64,000 nucleotides of DNA from Fragilariopsis cylindrus CCMP1102 (GCA_900095095.1 FMBT01000356.1:124001-188000), one strand, 5' to 3'; positions 24,544-37,342 are shown, numbered from the stretch's first letter. Program-made: numbers and translations. Notes: generated from the letters alone by a model not told the origin.

Positions 24544-24835
24544 ATTGATGGATCAGATGAGCTACCGTGCTAGACTGTACGTCTAGAAATAATGTTGTTT
24601 GTTTGCGTCACTGACTCTGCTGGGTCAACGTAGTGCTGCTACCATCGTCGTTCTTATAAAAATATGTTGTGATTGATGATATTTCTGTTGTCTACAGTAT
24701 TGGATGTAGACTTTCGTATTTGTAGTCGGTAGATAGTCCGCATAGTCTTTCACGTGGAAACCTACGTAGCAGTACTAACACAGAAAAGGATTCTATGTAT
24801 GTTAGTTTATGTACTCAGAATTTTGTTGAGGAAGA

Positions 24836-24953
24836 GAGAACGACCATACCAACATGACAGCACCGCTTCCCGTCTGCTCAGCGAAGTTAAGCATGTTCGG
24901 GCCTGGTTAGTACTACGGTGGGGGACCACGTTGGAATCCCAGGTGTTGTTCTC
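24836..24953 (+). rRNA. 5S ribosomal RNA
   Basis: 118 nt with the conserved eukaryotic 5S landmarks. The 5' end GAGAACGACC pairs with the 3' end GGTGTTGTTCTC. Internal promoter box A is seen as GCGAAGTTAAGC, and box C as GGGCCTGGTTAGTACTACGG. The helix III/loop segment CCCGTCTGCTCAGCGAAG also fits. A T6 tract (24955-24960) immediately downstream is a normal RNA polymerase III terminator. Transcribed by Pol III from the internal control region. Only one copy is in this window, between the cap methyltransferase gene and a transposon remnant. Confidence 0.95.
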
Positions 24954-24954
24954 A

Positions 24955-24960
24955 TTTTTT
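24955..24960 (+). terminator. Pol III T-run terminator of 5S rRNA
   Basis: Six consecutive T residues one base after the 5S 3' end. Confidence 0.85.
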
Positions 24961-25186
24961 GTCTTTATTTAATTTTTATTCCTTGGGAAAGCATTATTTA
25001 TTTTAGATTATCGTCATCTTATGCCTACTAGGTACTCCTCTCTCTTACAGTTTACATACAGTATAGTAGGTATATACAGTATAGTAACCACCCCTCATAT
25101 TTTACTATTCTCTGTCTATCTAACAACTGTTTGGTTGGATTCTAACTGGAGTAACTACATACAGCAACTAATTCTCCTCTGCTTTT

Positions 25187-26770
25187 AAACTCAATAAGGG
25201 ATGTTAAAGGTGAGATCTGGTTTGAGAAGGTGTTTGAATGGATTCTTCCTCAATTTGGTAATGATGATAATGAAACTACATATGCTTGGCAAGCTGCAAG
25301 GATGCAAAATTATATGACTAAAAAAGTAGTTGAGGATGGCTGGACCCCTAAATCCTATCAATATGAAGATACCATTCAACCTGATCATGTTGCAAGATTC
25401 TATGGTACTTCTCTGATGGCTAAATACTGATGGGAATCAATCGGTAAATCAGATATTTTGTTCAAGAGAATACTTCAATGAAGTACTACCAATTCAAGCA
25501 TCTATGCCAAAGAATGAACCCAAAGATTCTACTAGTTGCTTGTATTATAGTGACAATTGTGATCCGAAGAAGAATGATAATTGGGATGATATTCATGACG
25601 ATTCTAAGGTAGTAGCTCCTCCATCTACTGCATCACATCGATTAAAGCATGGTTGATTAGAAGATGGTTAGGACCTACAATAAGGTATGTAGTGTGTTTG
25701 TTGTTATTGTGTTTCGAATCTATTACTAAGCTGCATTCCTTCCTTCCTTCTTCTTCTTCTTAAGCGGTGGCAAGCTGTTGTCAATCCTGAAAAATGGATT
25801 GCTACTGACAAGAGCTCCATGGCCATAGGACTGCAGCCCAAGCCAATTTGGACTGGTGCTACTCTTCACACAGTCTGTGTCACTAATGGTCCTCTGAGTA
25901 TATACAAGTTGTATGTTAGAGTTTATGGTGGTAAAGCTGATCAAGACATCAATCTACGTAACTGCCATACTGTTACTAAACTGAAGATGATATCATTGTA
26001 TGATTTTATGCCCAAATCATTCAAGCATAAAGGTCACTGTGATGTGATGGACTCTGCCTATATGGGTGATACTATGTGCCAAGTTGGTAGGGAAGTATGG
26101 GGTATTACCATGCTGGGTACTTGTCAGTCTGACCGTACTGGTGCCGGCGCCTTAGGGAAGGCTGACATCAAAGCAAAGGAGATTATTATTGGTAGTAATG
26201 CGTCTCTTATGTACCAACATATTATGATGTACCAACATAACACCAAGCCATTGCTTTATACTGTTTGGGGAGACAACAACTTTGTCAAGACACTTTCTAA
26301 TTTCCATTCTCCTGTTATATAAGAGGAGGGATGGGAAGAAAAAAAGGAATCAACAAACCAAGAGATGAGATAGGGAACAAAGTGATGTTGATTGTACTGG
26401 ACAACAGAAAGACAACTGCCTTACTTATCATTTAATCGATAAAGGAAATGAAGCTGAAGATAAGTATGATCTATCAACTGAGTTGCATTTACATGGATGG
26501 ACCCCCAAGTTAGCCGCTTGTCATTTCAATATGAATATTAATAAAGCTTACAAAGTGTACTGCTATCTTTTCAAGAAGCACCATCCTGGTCAAGTTGCAA
26601 TGCCATTGAAAGAGTGCATACATAATCTGACCCATTCGCTACTTCAACAAGGCACTCCTCCTATGAGGAAGAGAGGCTATGGAGAGTTTCTCCCAAAGCT
26701 ACCAAGGATATTACTATATACCTCTTCTTCTATGGATGGGAGAGCAGTCAGGAAGGGTTCAGTTTGACAA
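25187..26770 (+). mobile_element. Decayed piggyBac-type (DDE_Tnp_1_7) transposase
   Basis: Three segments follow the order of piggyBac-like transposases found in algal genomes. They are VKGEIWFEKVFEWILPQFG...DHVARFYGTSLMAKY (25204-25430), RWQAVVNPEKWIATDKSSMA...LHTVCVTNGPLSIYKLYVRV (about 25765-26322) and a C-terminal part CLTYHLIDKGNEAEDKYDLS...HGWTPKLAACHFNMN (about 26420-26770). An intron-like stretch with pyrimidine-rich end may lie at 25685-25763. The acidic motif near the first catalytic Asp reads TDKS rather than the usual D-E, and the second Asp region reads VMDSAYMGD. Stops at 25428-25430 and 26320-26322 and frame changes show it is inactive. I did not find clear terminal inverted repeats or TTAA target sites. 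Confidence 0.75.
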
Positions 26771-28330
26771 CCATACGTACCGGAAACAGGTGCAAAGGAA
26801 CACATTGACAGTAAGTCTTCCTGTTGGGATAGCTATCTGATGTATTTTAGCTCAGGATTATTTCAGGTGGTAGTTGAGTATAGTAGATTCCATCCTCATG
26901 TTATTAATCATTTGTTGAAGTGCTTGCACAATTTAGCCATTAATAATCTTCTTTACTCATATTATTGGTGAGGTTGTGAATAACAGATAGGTGAGAGTTT
27001 TTCTTATATTGATTTATTGTACCAACCACCAATATCTATAGGGATTGATATCATAGGATACAACTTGTGATATAAATTATTCCTAGGCTGTACTTTGGGG
27101 TGGTAAGCATAAAATTGATGTAGATAAACAAGTTTGGACTAAAAACTGTTTTTTGACCAAAAAACACACTTATGTAGTTTCGAACTTACAGCACCTAGCA
27201 CAAGCACTGAACACTAGTCAAAGAGGGCACAGAAAGATTCCCCGTGAGCAGATGAAGGTTGACATATAATAATATTATGGTACAATACGTGTAATATGAG
27301 GTCAACCGAAAATGGACCCGAATCGTCCATTGTCCTCGCGCTTTTACGTCTTGTACTGTAACGCGATTGCTGATCCAATAGCGGCTATTTATTATTATTA
27401 TAACTTATTTTTTAAACACTGATCCTACCCCTTAAGTGTGAATGAGAAGGAAAATTTCAATTTTTCTATATTAAGAAATAATGAAGCCGCGTCGTCGATT
27501 TGATTAAAATCGCCCTCCCATGAGGGGTTACAATCACAGAAGGCCTAATTATTGGGCACTACAAAGTAAACATTTTGATTCGTAGAGAATGTATGGCGTA
27601 TTTCTTTTGTGTTCTTTGCAAAACTAGAAGACCTAATTATTTTAATCGACTCGCGTTTAAAATGCTCAAAATAAATCGGCATTTTCTCCGCTAATTTTTT
27701 AGATGCACCACAACCACATAATAATGTTGTAAAAGGAACATATACCATTCGCACTATTAATAATATTATGCTAATATTATAATAATATTATAGTTGACGT
27801 GTTCCTGTAGTTCTCGTTCTTTCACTTTCGCTGGTGTCATCTCAGCATTGATGGCTACTATATTAACAGATGCTACGTATTTACAGGACCAATCGAATCT
27901 CATTACAAAGTGAGAACGAGGCGAAGCACAAAACAATTAACCACCCCATATCTTATCTACAATAGTACTGTCATTTTCTACCATACCGTATTTTGTCGCT
28001 CTCTTCTGGAAACAAAAACTCCATTGAATACCATATGACAGCTACCGTATACTATACAGGCGTAATGCGATAGGAAAATAAGCAAAAGCCGAAAAATAAG
28101 GCAGCACAACAACAACAAACAGCATAACTTACTGCTCTACTTGGTCCCAGCTCTCTTTTTTCGTTTCAATGGCTCTACATTACATTCTTCCTATCCTATT
28201 CATTTAAGAGAAGAACTTTGTAAACCAAACGCTTCAACGGTAGACGGTAATTTGAAATAATATAAATAACTACAGTAACTTACTTAGAGTCGCACGCAAC
28301 TCTAGTTTACTGTACTTACAATCAATCATC
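26771..28330. other. Gene-poor AT-rich spacer
   Basis: Flank of the transposase remnant leading to the kinase gene. It has AT palindromes (TAATAATATTAT) at about 27265-27280 and 27757-27792. A minus-strand frame at 27545-27748 is open but unrecognised and is not called a gene. Confidence 0.4.
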
Positions 28331-30913
28331 ATGTGTATCGAGGCTGTTAACGATAATCCTAGTATGAATATGAATATGAATATGAATGAAGAGGTGTATG
28401 AAGAGGTGAATTTTGGCGATGATCGGCCTGCTGCTGCTACTGTTGCTACTGCTGCTACTGCTGCTGCTGCTACTACTACTGCTGCTACTACTGCTGCTGC
28501 TGCTACTGCTACTGCTACTGCTACTGCTACTACTTCTTGTGTCTGTCCAAAGATAAGTGCAGGAACTGCATTGTATGAACAAATCAAAATATTTGAAGGA
28601 AAGAGTAGATTAACAAGATTTGATGATCATATATATAATGTACCATGGTCATCGATTCGTAAAAAGTGTTTATTAGGTCAAGGTGCATTTTCACAAGTAT
28701 ATAAAGTCCAAGTTGAATTATTGAAGGCGCCATCGAATAACGATAACGGTAACAGTAACAACAACAACAACGACAACATCAGCCAAGACGTATCTGAACG
28801 ATCATCCAATGATAATGATAATGATGATTCCGAATCAATATCACGATCACAATCACAATCACAACGTCTTGTTCTACCTACTAGTACTTTTAAGAGGTCA
28901 TCATCATCGTCATCGCTACTATCATTATTAAAGAGATCCTCATCAACAGCATCGTTATTATCATTATCAGGAAGTAGTGCTACTGGTACTAATAGTACTA
29001 AGAAGTATTATGCAATAAAGCATATAAAAACTAGTATAACACAAAATGAAACAGAAGTTTTTGATATTGCTGCTGTTGATTTAGCAGTGGAAGGTGAATT
29101 ACTATCAAGATTACGTCATGATAATATAATTAAATTACATGGTATATATGATGGAAACATCCAAACAGCATATACAGATCATACGAATGGATATTTTTTA
29201 ATAATGGACGTATTAGATGATACGTTAACACGTCGTTTACGTATAGCACGAAGATCTGTATCCAAAAATAAACGTAGAAGAAGTTCATCATGGATGAATT
29301 CTAACATGACAAATATGATACAAAATGTTGCTATTGGTATTGCGAAAGGATTAGAATACTTACATTCCAATGGTGTTGTATTAAGAGATCTGAAGGTGCG
29401 TTACTATGTTTTGTTATGCAATGTTATGTTATGTTGTGTTATGTTGCTTTATGTTGCGTTGAGTTCTGTTCTATTCCAACATAAAATGATTCCCATCATG
29501 TTTTCCTTTCATCGTGCTCACACTTCACCACACTTTTTCATGAATTGTTTTCTTCTATCACAACTATACATTATGATTACGTATATAGCCCGATAATGTT
29601 GGATTCGATGAGAATGATACACCAATCATTTTTGATCTTGGATTTGCTCGTGAATTACATACAGTACATAAATCAGAAATTGCTGGTAGCTTACGGTATA
29701 TGTCACCTGAAAGTGGTTTAAGGCAGGGTACAACACTTGCATCGGACGTATACTCGTTTGGTGTACTCTTGTATGAAATGGTTACATTAGAAAAACCATT
29801 CAAGAAGTATACAACCAGTTCAGAATTTATTGCAGATGTTTTCGTCCGTGATTATCGACCGTGGACGGCATCTATACCATCACGAGCGATACGTGACTTA
29901 ATAACAATTGTTGGAATAAAGATAAATCCAATAGACCAACTATAAAAACGGTTGCTAACATACTACGTGTTGAAACTGCATTCCCTAATAATGGACAGCA
30001 GATACCATTACGACAGAATAGTGGCAGTAGTAGAATTAACAAGGATATACTACAGCAATGTGGTGACGATATGAACAACACATCAGCTTTATCACTGAGT
30101 GGTTTCGGCTCATCGATCACTTCGTCGTTCCTTCCCTTGACAAGAAGTACCTCAACATCATCAATACCTACACTGAATGTTTCCACTACATCATGTGGTA
30201 GTTTTAAAGGTATTATGAAGAAGTCTTTTGCTAATAAGACGGCGAGTTTCAACAAGATGCGTCTAAAAAGAAGTAGTAGTAACGAAAATTTTGTCTGGAA
30301 TACTCCTGCTACTACAAGTACTGCTATTATTACTTCACAAAATAATAGTAATGGAAAACAGCAGCATGATCTGAATGATACAAGTTCCACCGCCAACGCC
30401 TCCTTCAGCAGCAACAGCGATAATAATAGAACCCCAAAACGTCATGAAAGAGCGAGAAGGAGGGCGGGTAGTCTCAAGATAAACAAGTCAGGATCAGCAT
30501 CATCTCTAATGCTCCATGACATCGATGAGGTTTCTAGTAATAGCAACAGCAACAGCAACAATAGTATCATACCCAAACGAAGTATATCTTGTACCCATTT
30601 ATCATCAACTAATACGTCACAGTCATCTATCATTGGAGGTTCATTTGGAAGTAATGTATCGCTTTGTTCCAATGACGATTATAATGCGAGTTTATCCGAG
30701 TCTAATTCTACCTTGGGTGAATTACGACCCCGTCGTAGGAATTCCATTTCTTCCTCATTATCATCAACTGCTACGACCCTCGTTGATGATATCAATATCG
30801 ATATCAAGGAAAATCTTGGATATGATTTGAGTTATGAAGGTGATGAAGGTGGTGCCTCTAATAGTCCTGTCATTAATCCAGGTCCAGACGACGTTAAAGA
30901 CGATAACACGTGA
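28331..30913 (+). CDS. Protein kinase, TKL-like, with atypical DLG motif
   Basis: Exons 28331-29395 and 29589-30913 (intron 193 nt) join as LRDLK-PDNVGFDEND. The kinase domain has the glycine loop LLGQGAFSQVYKV, a ~100-aa Asn/Ser insert, the ATP lysine in YYAIKHIK, LRHDNIIKLHGIYD, GLEYLHSNGVVLRDLKPDN, IIFDLGFARE, AGSLRYMSPE and SDVYSFGVLLYEMVTLEKPF. The catalytic Asp and Asn are present; HRD is LRD and DFG is DLG, as in several algal TKL kinases. One missing base near 29905-29909 separates DLITI from CWNKDKSNRPTIKTVANILR. The C-terminal ~300 residues are Ser/Asn-rich and probably disordered. The N-terminus starts with Met-Asn repeats and a poly-Ala/Thr stretch from a GCT/ACT repeat. Likely a cytoplasmic signalling kinase; substrate unknown. 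Confidence 0.85.
28430..28534. repeat. GCT/ACT trinucleotide repeat in kinase N-terminus
   Basis: About 35 GCT and ACT codons encode Ala/Thr. The same tract gives poly-Ser on the other strand, which explains the long antisense frames there. Confidence 0.9.
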
Positions 30914-33166
30914 TTATTGAGGAGACTAAATGGGCAGAAGCTGATGCCTACTAAAAGGAAAAGGAAAAGCTAAACAATAATAATATAATTCAAGCCAATA
31001 TATTATATACGCATCGCATATCTGCATCAAAATTCTCCTAGTAAATCAGTAAAGTTTAACAGGAAAAACTCCTAGTTAGCTTATTTCATAGCTAAATGTG
31101 TTCCCCAGTGCATTTATGAGTTCATTTGTTTTCCCTGAAAGAAGCTTGTTAACCCTTGTTGGCTCGTAACCTTGTTCTCTATCTCTAATCTCTTCACCAA
31201 AGGAAGTGTATGCTTGTGTGGTTGGTCATACTGTATACCTACGTCATAATAGAAGTCATCCGTGTCATCATACTCATATTTGACATGATACATTTCGTTC
31301 ATCAGATAGTTTCCCCATCACAGCTTTTTCTTTATACTCAAAAACGTGAGAGAAGATATTGTAGAATTTGGTCCACACCTGGTTTCTTGCAGATCCATTG
31401 TCTATGTCATCAGAGCTATCAGCCTTCACAGGAGTATGACTGGATCTGATAATCTCTAGGTAGTACCAGCGTCAACAAGAAATACAAGTCTTTGTCCATC
31501 TTCAGTTCCCAAAATGTGTATCTGGGTGTGTTTTCTTTGTCATAACGCATGTCCATGCTTCTTATCTTGTTCCTGCTCATTTCAAAGCTTAGATGCTAGC
31601 TTGAATGATCCAACATAGTTATTTAAGGAACAGCTTCTGATAATTCCGAGGAAAGAAGAAAATCATACACACTAATAAAATGTATCGTTTTCTCTAATTA
31701 TTCCATTTTTGTGATTGAATTGGCTTTGTATGCATTATAATTAGCAGTTTTTACTTCTAAGAAAAGAGGTGATAGTGATTTTCTAAAAGAAAAGAAGTGA
31801 TAATGTTTTGGAAATGGAGGAATGAGATTTTTTTGGTATTGGGTCAGATTATTTTGTGAGATGAATAAAAAAAATAAGAGGACAACCTTTTTGTTCTTCT
31901 CCCTCTGATGTTTGAGGATTATATTACTAATCCTAGTCTACCTTCTATTTGGTCGAGCAATAGTACAAAAAATAATGAACCGAGATTAGATAAAATCATG
32001 ATGATGTGATCATCATGATGTGATCATGGAAAGGTTAATCTGATTATCTTAATCTTCTCCTTTAATTGATTGATCAAGTGAAAGATCTCCACTCAATTTA
32101 AGACTGGCACCGCTGTGCCATCAGGACTAGGACTCAATTTTTGTCTCCTCCTTCACCTGCCTACCTGATGATATAGCAGCGAATGCAAGAAATACCCCCT
32201 GGTTAATTAATGCGGTACTCTCAAGTCCTACTTTATAAAATAAACTGTAATCTCTATTCTTTGACACAACATCATACATATTCTACTGTATGGGATCAAG
32301 TCCCTACTACTACATTAGTAGGTACTGTTATGATTAGAAATAGACATTGTAGTAATCAAATAAGAAGTATGAGGAGGAGTGTGTCAACTCCGTGATGGAT
32401 GGTCGTGATTGATTTGTGAGCATGTCAAACTTACGGGTAAGGATTACCTCCATCACGACCTAAGCGAAATTATGAAATTATATTTGGTGGTGGAGGTTAT
32501 TCGGATGGTCTGTCTTGCATCAGTAAGTGTCAACTCAAGTTGATGTAAATCATTTCGTTATGTCATTTAATCGCGGCCCGTGCTTCCGTAGAACATACAG
32601 AACATACAAACTCCTCACAAGATAACTTCGCAATTGATTATTGGATAAAAATACCTAAAACCAGCAGGCACCGAGTTGATTTGTGCTCAACATGCGACAA
32701 CAGTGCTCTGACATTACAAATTAGCGAATCAATCAATCGAATGAACCATCGAATCGAATCGTTTTGAATTCCAACCCCAATAACCAAAAAACCCGAATTG
32801 CTGCTTGCCACAGGTTCGGAGCCAGTAGTAACAGTAAACGATTACGATACCGTACTAAAACTTCAAGGTCATACTTCTTACAACAAAATAAGCCAAGATA
32901 AAAACGCAAAGTAGAAATTCTCATTTATATCCCAATGTCGATACGAAAACCAAAATTATTTGAACAACGTTAAGTGTAAGTTTAACTCGTAGTACAGTAG
33001 TTTGCTTCCAGTACCAAACGTAAGAAAATAACCAGAAGAAGGCTTCGATCATAATCTCCTACCGGTATATTACTCTCCACTCACCTTACACTCTTTTTAT
33101 TATCATTTACTTTTGACACGTGGATGCAGTTCGTTTGTCTTATCAGCAAGCAACAGAAGAATAGAA
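30914..33166. other. Gene-poor region with decayed sequence
   Basis: 2.25 kb without an intact gene. It holds the decayed minus-strand frame described separately (31114-31640). A small inverted repeat GGTCGTGAT / ATCACGACC lies near 32400 and 32454. Otherwise AT-rich with no recognisable coding or RNA signal. Confidence 0.45.
31114..31640 (-). pseudogene. Decayed coding segment, unidentified (possible transposon gene)
   Basis: Protein-like sequence appears in three successive minus-strand pieces in different frames. The first, 31419-31580 (ATG at 31580), reads MSRNKIRSMDMRYDKENTPR and then YTFWELKMDKDLYFLLTLVL. The next, about 31280-31420, is acidic and then reads NQVWTKFYNIFSHVFEYKE. The last ends at 31114 (HTLPLVKRLEIENKVTSQQG). 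The order and composition suggest one ancestral protein broken by indels. I cannot name the family. Its place in a transposon-rich gap makes a mobile-element gene plausible. Confidence 0.35.
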
Positions 33167-34003
33167 ATGAAAATGGTGCATCCTATCGGTAATAACAAAA
33201 TCTGTCCTATCGATAACAATAGAACACATGATGGGAGAAAAAGTCAAAATATTCCACTTCCAGAAAGTCATGTACATCGTACACAATCGGAGGTTCAATT
33301 ATGTCAAGATATGGAATCAGCAGAACAACGTGATTTGAATATGTTCTATCGTCTTGTGAATGGTATTCGTGACCGTCAAATGCATCTTGTACGAGATAAC
33401 GAATCCTCGAATGCTGCTGCTGCCTATTATGATCCCGCACATGGACTAACAGAAGCAGAACAAAGTCTTGCTCGTATCATCCATACTAGGAATGCTCCAG
33501 TAGCAACTGTACCTTCTCCTAAGAACATTAATATCAACAACAACAACAATCGCTACAACCACGCTAACAGACATAGTAGTGGTCTTAATACCGGAATTCC
33601 TATCTTCGAAGTGAAGAATGAGGAACAACAGCAACAGCAACAGGAAGGACCAGCATCTGCAGCCCTTGCGAGTTTAGTTGGAAATCATCGACTACAGCAA
33701 AATGAGTGGTCCTTCTCTGGCTTTGATGATAGTTCAACATCTCTATCACCTGAACAGCGCGAATCACAATATATACATCAGCAGCAGCAGCAGCAGCAGC
33801 ATAATCAATTTTCTTCCAATCAATCTACTGCTAATGCTTCTTCTCCTTCTTGTACTGCACAACATTTTGCTACAGCAGCTGCTCTTGCTGTTGCTACTTC
33901 TTCTATACCACACACATTACAACAACAATATCACAATTTTTCATCCGCATCTATGACTGATGGAGGTGATATGGACGAAGGAATATTCGATTTCGATCTA
34001 TAA
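33167..34003 (+). CDS. Low-complexity protein of unknown function
   Basis: Single exon, 278 aa from the ATG at 33167. The most ordered part is residues ~30-85: ESHVHRTQSEVQLCQDMESA followed by EQRDLNMFYRLVNGIRDRQ, amphipathic and plausibly helical. The remainder is Asn-, Gln- and Ser-rich with poly-Gln tracts (GAA CAA CAG and CAG repeats at about 33623-33640 and 33778-33800), and the protein ends in an acidic tail DEGIFDFDL. The compact helix plus Gln/Asn-rich and acidic tail would suit a transcription-related or signalling factor, but no domain is recognised. The frame is open throughout. Confidence 0.6.
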   Translation: MKMVHPIGNNKICPIDNNRTHDGRKSQNIPLPESHVHRTQSEVQLCQDMESAEQRDLNMFYRLVNGIRDRQMHLVRDNESSNAAAAYYDPAHGLTEAEQSLARIIHTRNAPVATVPSPKNININNNNNRYNHANRHSSGLNTGIPIFEVKNEEQQQQQQEGPASAALASLVGNHRLQQNEWSFSGFDDSSTSLSPEQRESQYIHQQQQQQQHNQFSSNQSTANASSPSCTAQHFATAAALAVATSSIPHTLQQQYHNFSSASMTDGGDMDEGIFDFDL

Positions 34004-35356
34004 CGATAACTTATATCCTTTCTATTCTGCCCTTAACAACAATCTTTTCCATGAATCGAATCGAAAATCCATCCATTTTTCCCAAAACTTATTATCTTCC
34101 CTTAAAAAAAGAAGAAGTGTTCACACCGATTACCGAATCAGTACAATATCAATATATCAATCACTAACTAACGAACAAACAAACTAACTGTTCAGTTACA
34201 ACGCTAAAGCACCAACACAAAACAACGCTGCTATATAAGAGCAATACATCACACTACTACTAGATGCTACCTAAAGAACTACTAGCCGTTCAGCTGTACT
34301 GTTACAGCTACAACGCTACAACGCAATATTTTACAAGCTGAATAAAAGCTTTGTACATCACAGTGCTAATACCCGCTATAGAATACATTAATTTTACTAT
34401 TATTTACTACACAAATCATCTATTTTTCTTCTACAGTACTTGCATAATAATATTATATACCTTTAGTTGATTACTAAATTCTAAATTCTCGCTCTTGATG
34501 CAAGTTGACACACTTCTATCTCCTCCATACGTTCTTCTTCAAACTTTCACACAGAGCCTACTTATTGCTCAGTTCTTCTATAGCGACATCGGCACTCGGA
34601 AGGAGGCAATAGTCAAGAATGAAATGTCCGCTTCTACGCGATAACGAAAAGAAAAGGATGGAAGTAAGAAGAACACTGTGCGTTTACATTCTCCTTTATC
34701 ACGATAGTGTGTCATTTATTTACTATTATTTACGTACAATAGTTGATGCTTTTTAGTTTTTACTATTTTACTACTTAATTCTCTGATGGCTGTTGATGCC
34801 TTATTCTGACATCATTGCATTTTCGAGGTCTAATATTTCGCTAATAAAAGGCAAATTGTGGCCAACAAAGTGCGTTGCCATCAACATAATATTATATTAT
34901 GCAAAAGTGATTGGCCAATATATAAATGTACAATGGATGAATGGATGACGTGTGCCGTTCGTGCCAAAGAAGAAGAATAAGCGAAGATTCATTCTGATTC
35001 GTCACTTCAATTTATCTGCATCAGTCTCATAAAAAGGGGGTTGATCAAGAAAAAGAGGAAACATTTTTTATAAATGTAACCCGACACACCCCGAAATTAT
35101 AAAGGCATTTTAAGAAAACAGGGGCAATGCATGATTTATTATTACCCCTGACTAGACAATTGTTACTTCTACAATGGTCAAATAATAGTTTTTCTTTGAT
35201 GTACAGTAACGGACACACCATTGCCCAGTTATTTCCCATTTCATAAGAGAAGAGGTGGACGCATATGCTAAGAAGAAAGGTGAAATCTGCATTCTATTTT
35301 CCCATCCAACAGGGCGATATCATCAGTCGTAGCATAGCTGTTGTTTGTAAGCTGAA
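34004..35356. other. Long intergenic region
   Basis: 1.35 kb between two plus-strand genes. It is AT-rich with ATAATATTATATTATG-like palindromic tracts near 34445 and 34885. No supported gene. Confidence 0.45.
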
Positions 35357-36977
35357 ATGTCGGAAATAATGGCGAACAACACATCAAACAATAGCAATAT
35401 AAGGAATGGCGTCAATAATAGTAATAATAATAATGCTGCCGCTGCCGCTGCCGCTCGTGGTAAGGGATCAGTGGGGAGATCGGCAACGATAGCCAGTTCC
35501 CCGACCAGTAGTGGCAACACCATCACAGCAGCAACAGCGACATCAGCTCCTCCTTCCAAAACCAGTAAGGCAGCGGCGCAGATGCAAAAAATGAGAGAGG
35601 CTAATAATAAATATAAGAATCTTCTTAAGATGGCTAAGGAACGGATTGAACAACAAGAAATTGATCTTAAGAAAATGCGAGAAACACGACTAGACGAAGA
35701 AACCACCGCGTCCAAAGATAGCGGCAGCGATAATTACAACAATAACAATAGCAATTATTTAGACGATGCTGCAACTAATGATGACTTGAATTATTGGAAC
35801 CTTGTTCGGGTTTCACAACGTATCCGGGTCGACTTAGAAGCACACGAATTGAATGCAAGAGGATCGAATGAAGAAATTTGGGCATTAATTGAATGGGAAC
35901 GAGACGATACAGATCGAGATATGATCGATAATAATGGACAACAACAACAACAACAACAACAACAATCTTCATCGAACAACAATAACAGAAAAAAATTATG
36001 GAAACGATTTGATTCCGGATCAGAATTAAAAGACTTTATACGGCGTGATACTGGTGAACCATTGACGTTACCACCGTACTCTCTTACACCACAACAATCC
36101 TCCCGGACAACAGTAGAGGCCGATAAGAAGGTTTCATCTATTACGGAAGAATATCGTCGTTTTCGTGTCAAATCAGAAATGACTCGAAAGAAAATGGATG
36201 CACAAGTCCGAGAACTGCAATCATCAAACGTAGAAACGACGAAACGACAGATTGAGGGACGGGAGCACGTCGAACAGGAAATGGAGGCAACACGACGGAC
36301 CGAACACAATCAATTGGCACGGATGCGTACCGATGCGGCTCGACAGGAAGACCAATGGAAGGAAGCGTATGATATTTTATTAAAAGAAAATGATGCATTG
36401 AAATGTTCTGGTTCTGATGCTATATTAGCATCACAATGGCGACAACGGTACGAGGCTTGTTTGAAAGAAAAAGATGATGCTGTTCATAAACTCCAATCCG
36501 TACAAAAACGAGACCAATCACATCAATTACAGCAATCGTCGGCATCATTTTCATCACCACCAAATGTTCGAGGTGGTGGCAGTAAGAATGGGGGTGGTGG
36601 TGGTGGTAGTAGTAGCAGCAGTGAGCGAAAATACGAAATGAAATACCGGGATTTAAAGGAATCCTTTCGACTTTATCGTAAAAAAGCAAAAGAAATTTTT
36701 GTATCACAAGCTGCAGCAGCGCGACTAGTAATATCATTGGTGGTACAAAAACTGCTGCTGATATGATGATGCTACAAATGTCAAATCAGAATTCAAATGC
36801 AGAAGAAGATTCGAAATTATCATATCTTAAAAATTTAATGGTAATTATCTAACAGCCGATCCAGAAGTTCGTGATCATATGGAAAAGGCGATCGGGACGG
36901 TGTTGAAATTTACACCGAGCGATATTGCCATCATCGAAAAGAAAAAGACGGATGATGCCAGTTGGGGACTTTTTTAG
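35357..36977 (+). CDS. GRIP-domain coiled-coil protein (golgin-like)
   Basis: Long coiled-coil protein ending in a GRIP domain, the module that binds Arl1-GTP on trans-Golgi membranes. After an Asn/Ala-rich start, helices run from KMREANNKYKNLLKMAKERI through EYRRFRVKSEMTRKKMDAQV to YEMKYRDLKESFRLYRKKAK. A conserved-looking segment DDLNYWNLVRVSQRIRVDLE is near residue 142. The GRIP part reads KLSYLKNLM then NYLTADPEVRDHMEKAIGTV and LKFTPSDIAIIEKKK near the C-terminus. Two frame corrections are needed, near 36712-36722 and at the AA run 36842-36844. Without the second the GRIP domain is lost. Predicted ~540 aa. The golgin role is inferred from GRIP. Confidence 0.8.
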
Positions 36978-37342
36978 AATTAGTATTATAAAAACAAAAA
37001 GTGTAGAGATGAATTATATTTATAAATTATAGAGTGAATTAAAAGCATCGAATTTTAAGCCCTTACTTCCATTACTACTGTACTATTCTTACTGCTCATA
37101 CTTCTGAACCGAAAGCAGTTATACTATAATATATGAATACAAAAATCGAAGACTACATTTACCAATTTTACTGTTTACTATTATTTGCTTTAAAGTACAA
37201 CATCTAAAGTGCGATATATCCCCACAGCAAACCAAACCAAACGTTAGCCAAAAGTCTAGCCAGCATATCCCGCAAGCTAACCTAACAACTTATATTAATC
37301 GAAGGCTAAGATAGCCACTCTTCCTATATACCTCATCTTCAT
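36978..37342. other. Convergent intergenic spacer
   Basis: 365 nt between the GRIP gene and the lipocalin-like gene; no feature seen. Confidence 0.45.

Noticed and set aside
27256-27800. AT palindromes (TAATAATATTAT) flanking an open frame, looking like a transposon with inverted ends
   Set aside because: The flanks share only simple AT-rich motifs and GTTGAC in the same orientation; no extended inverted match or target duplication.
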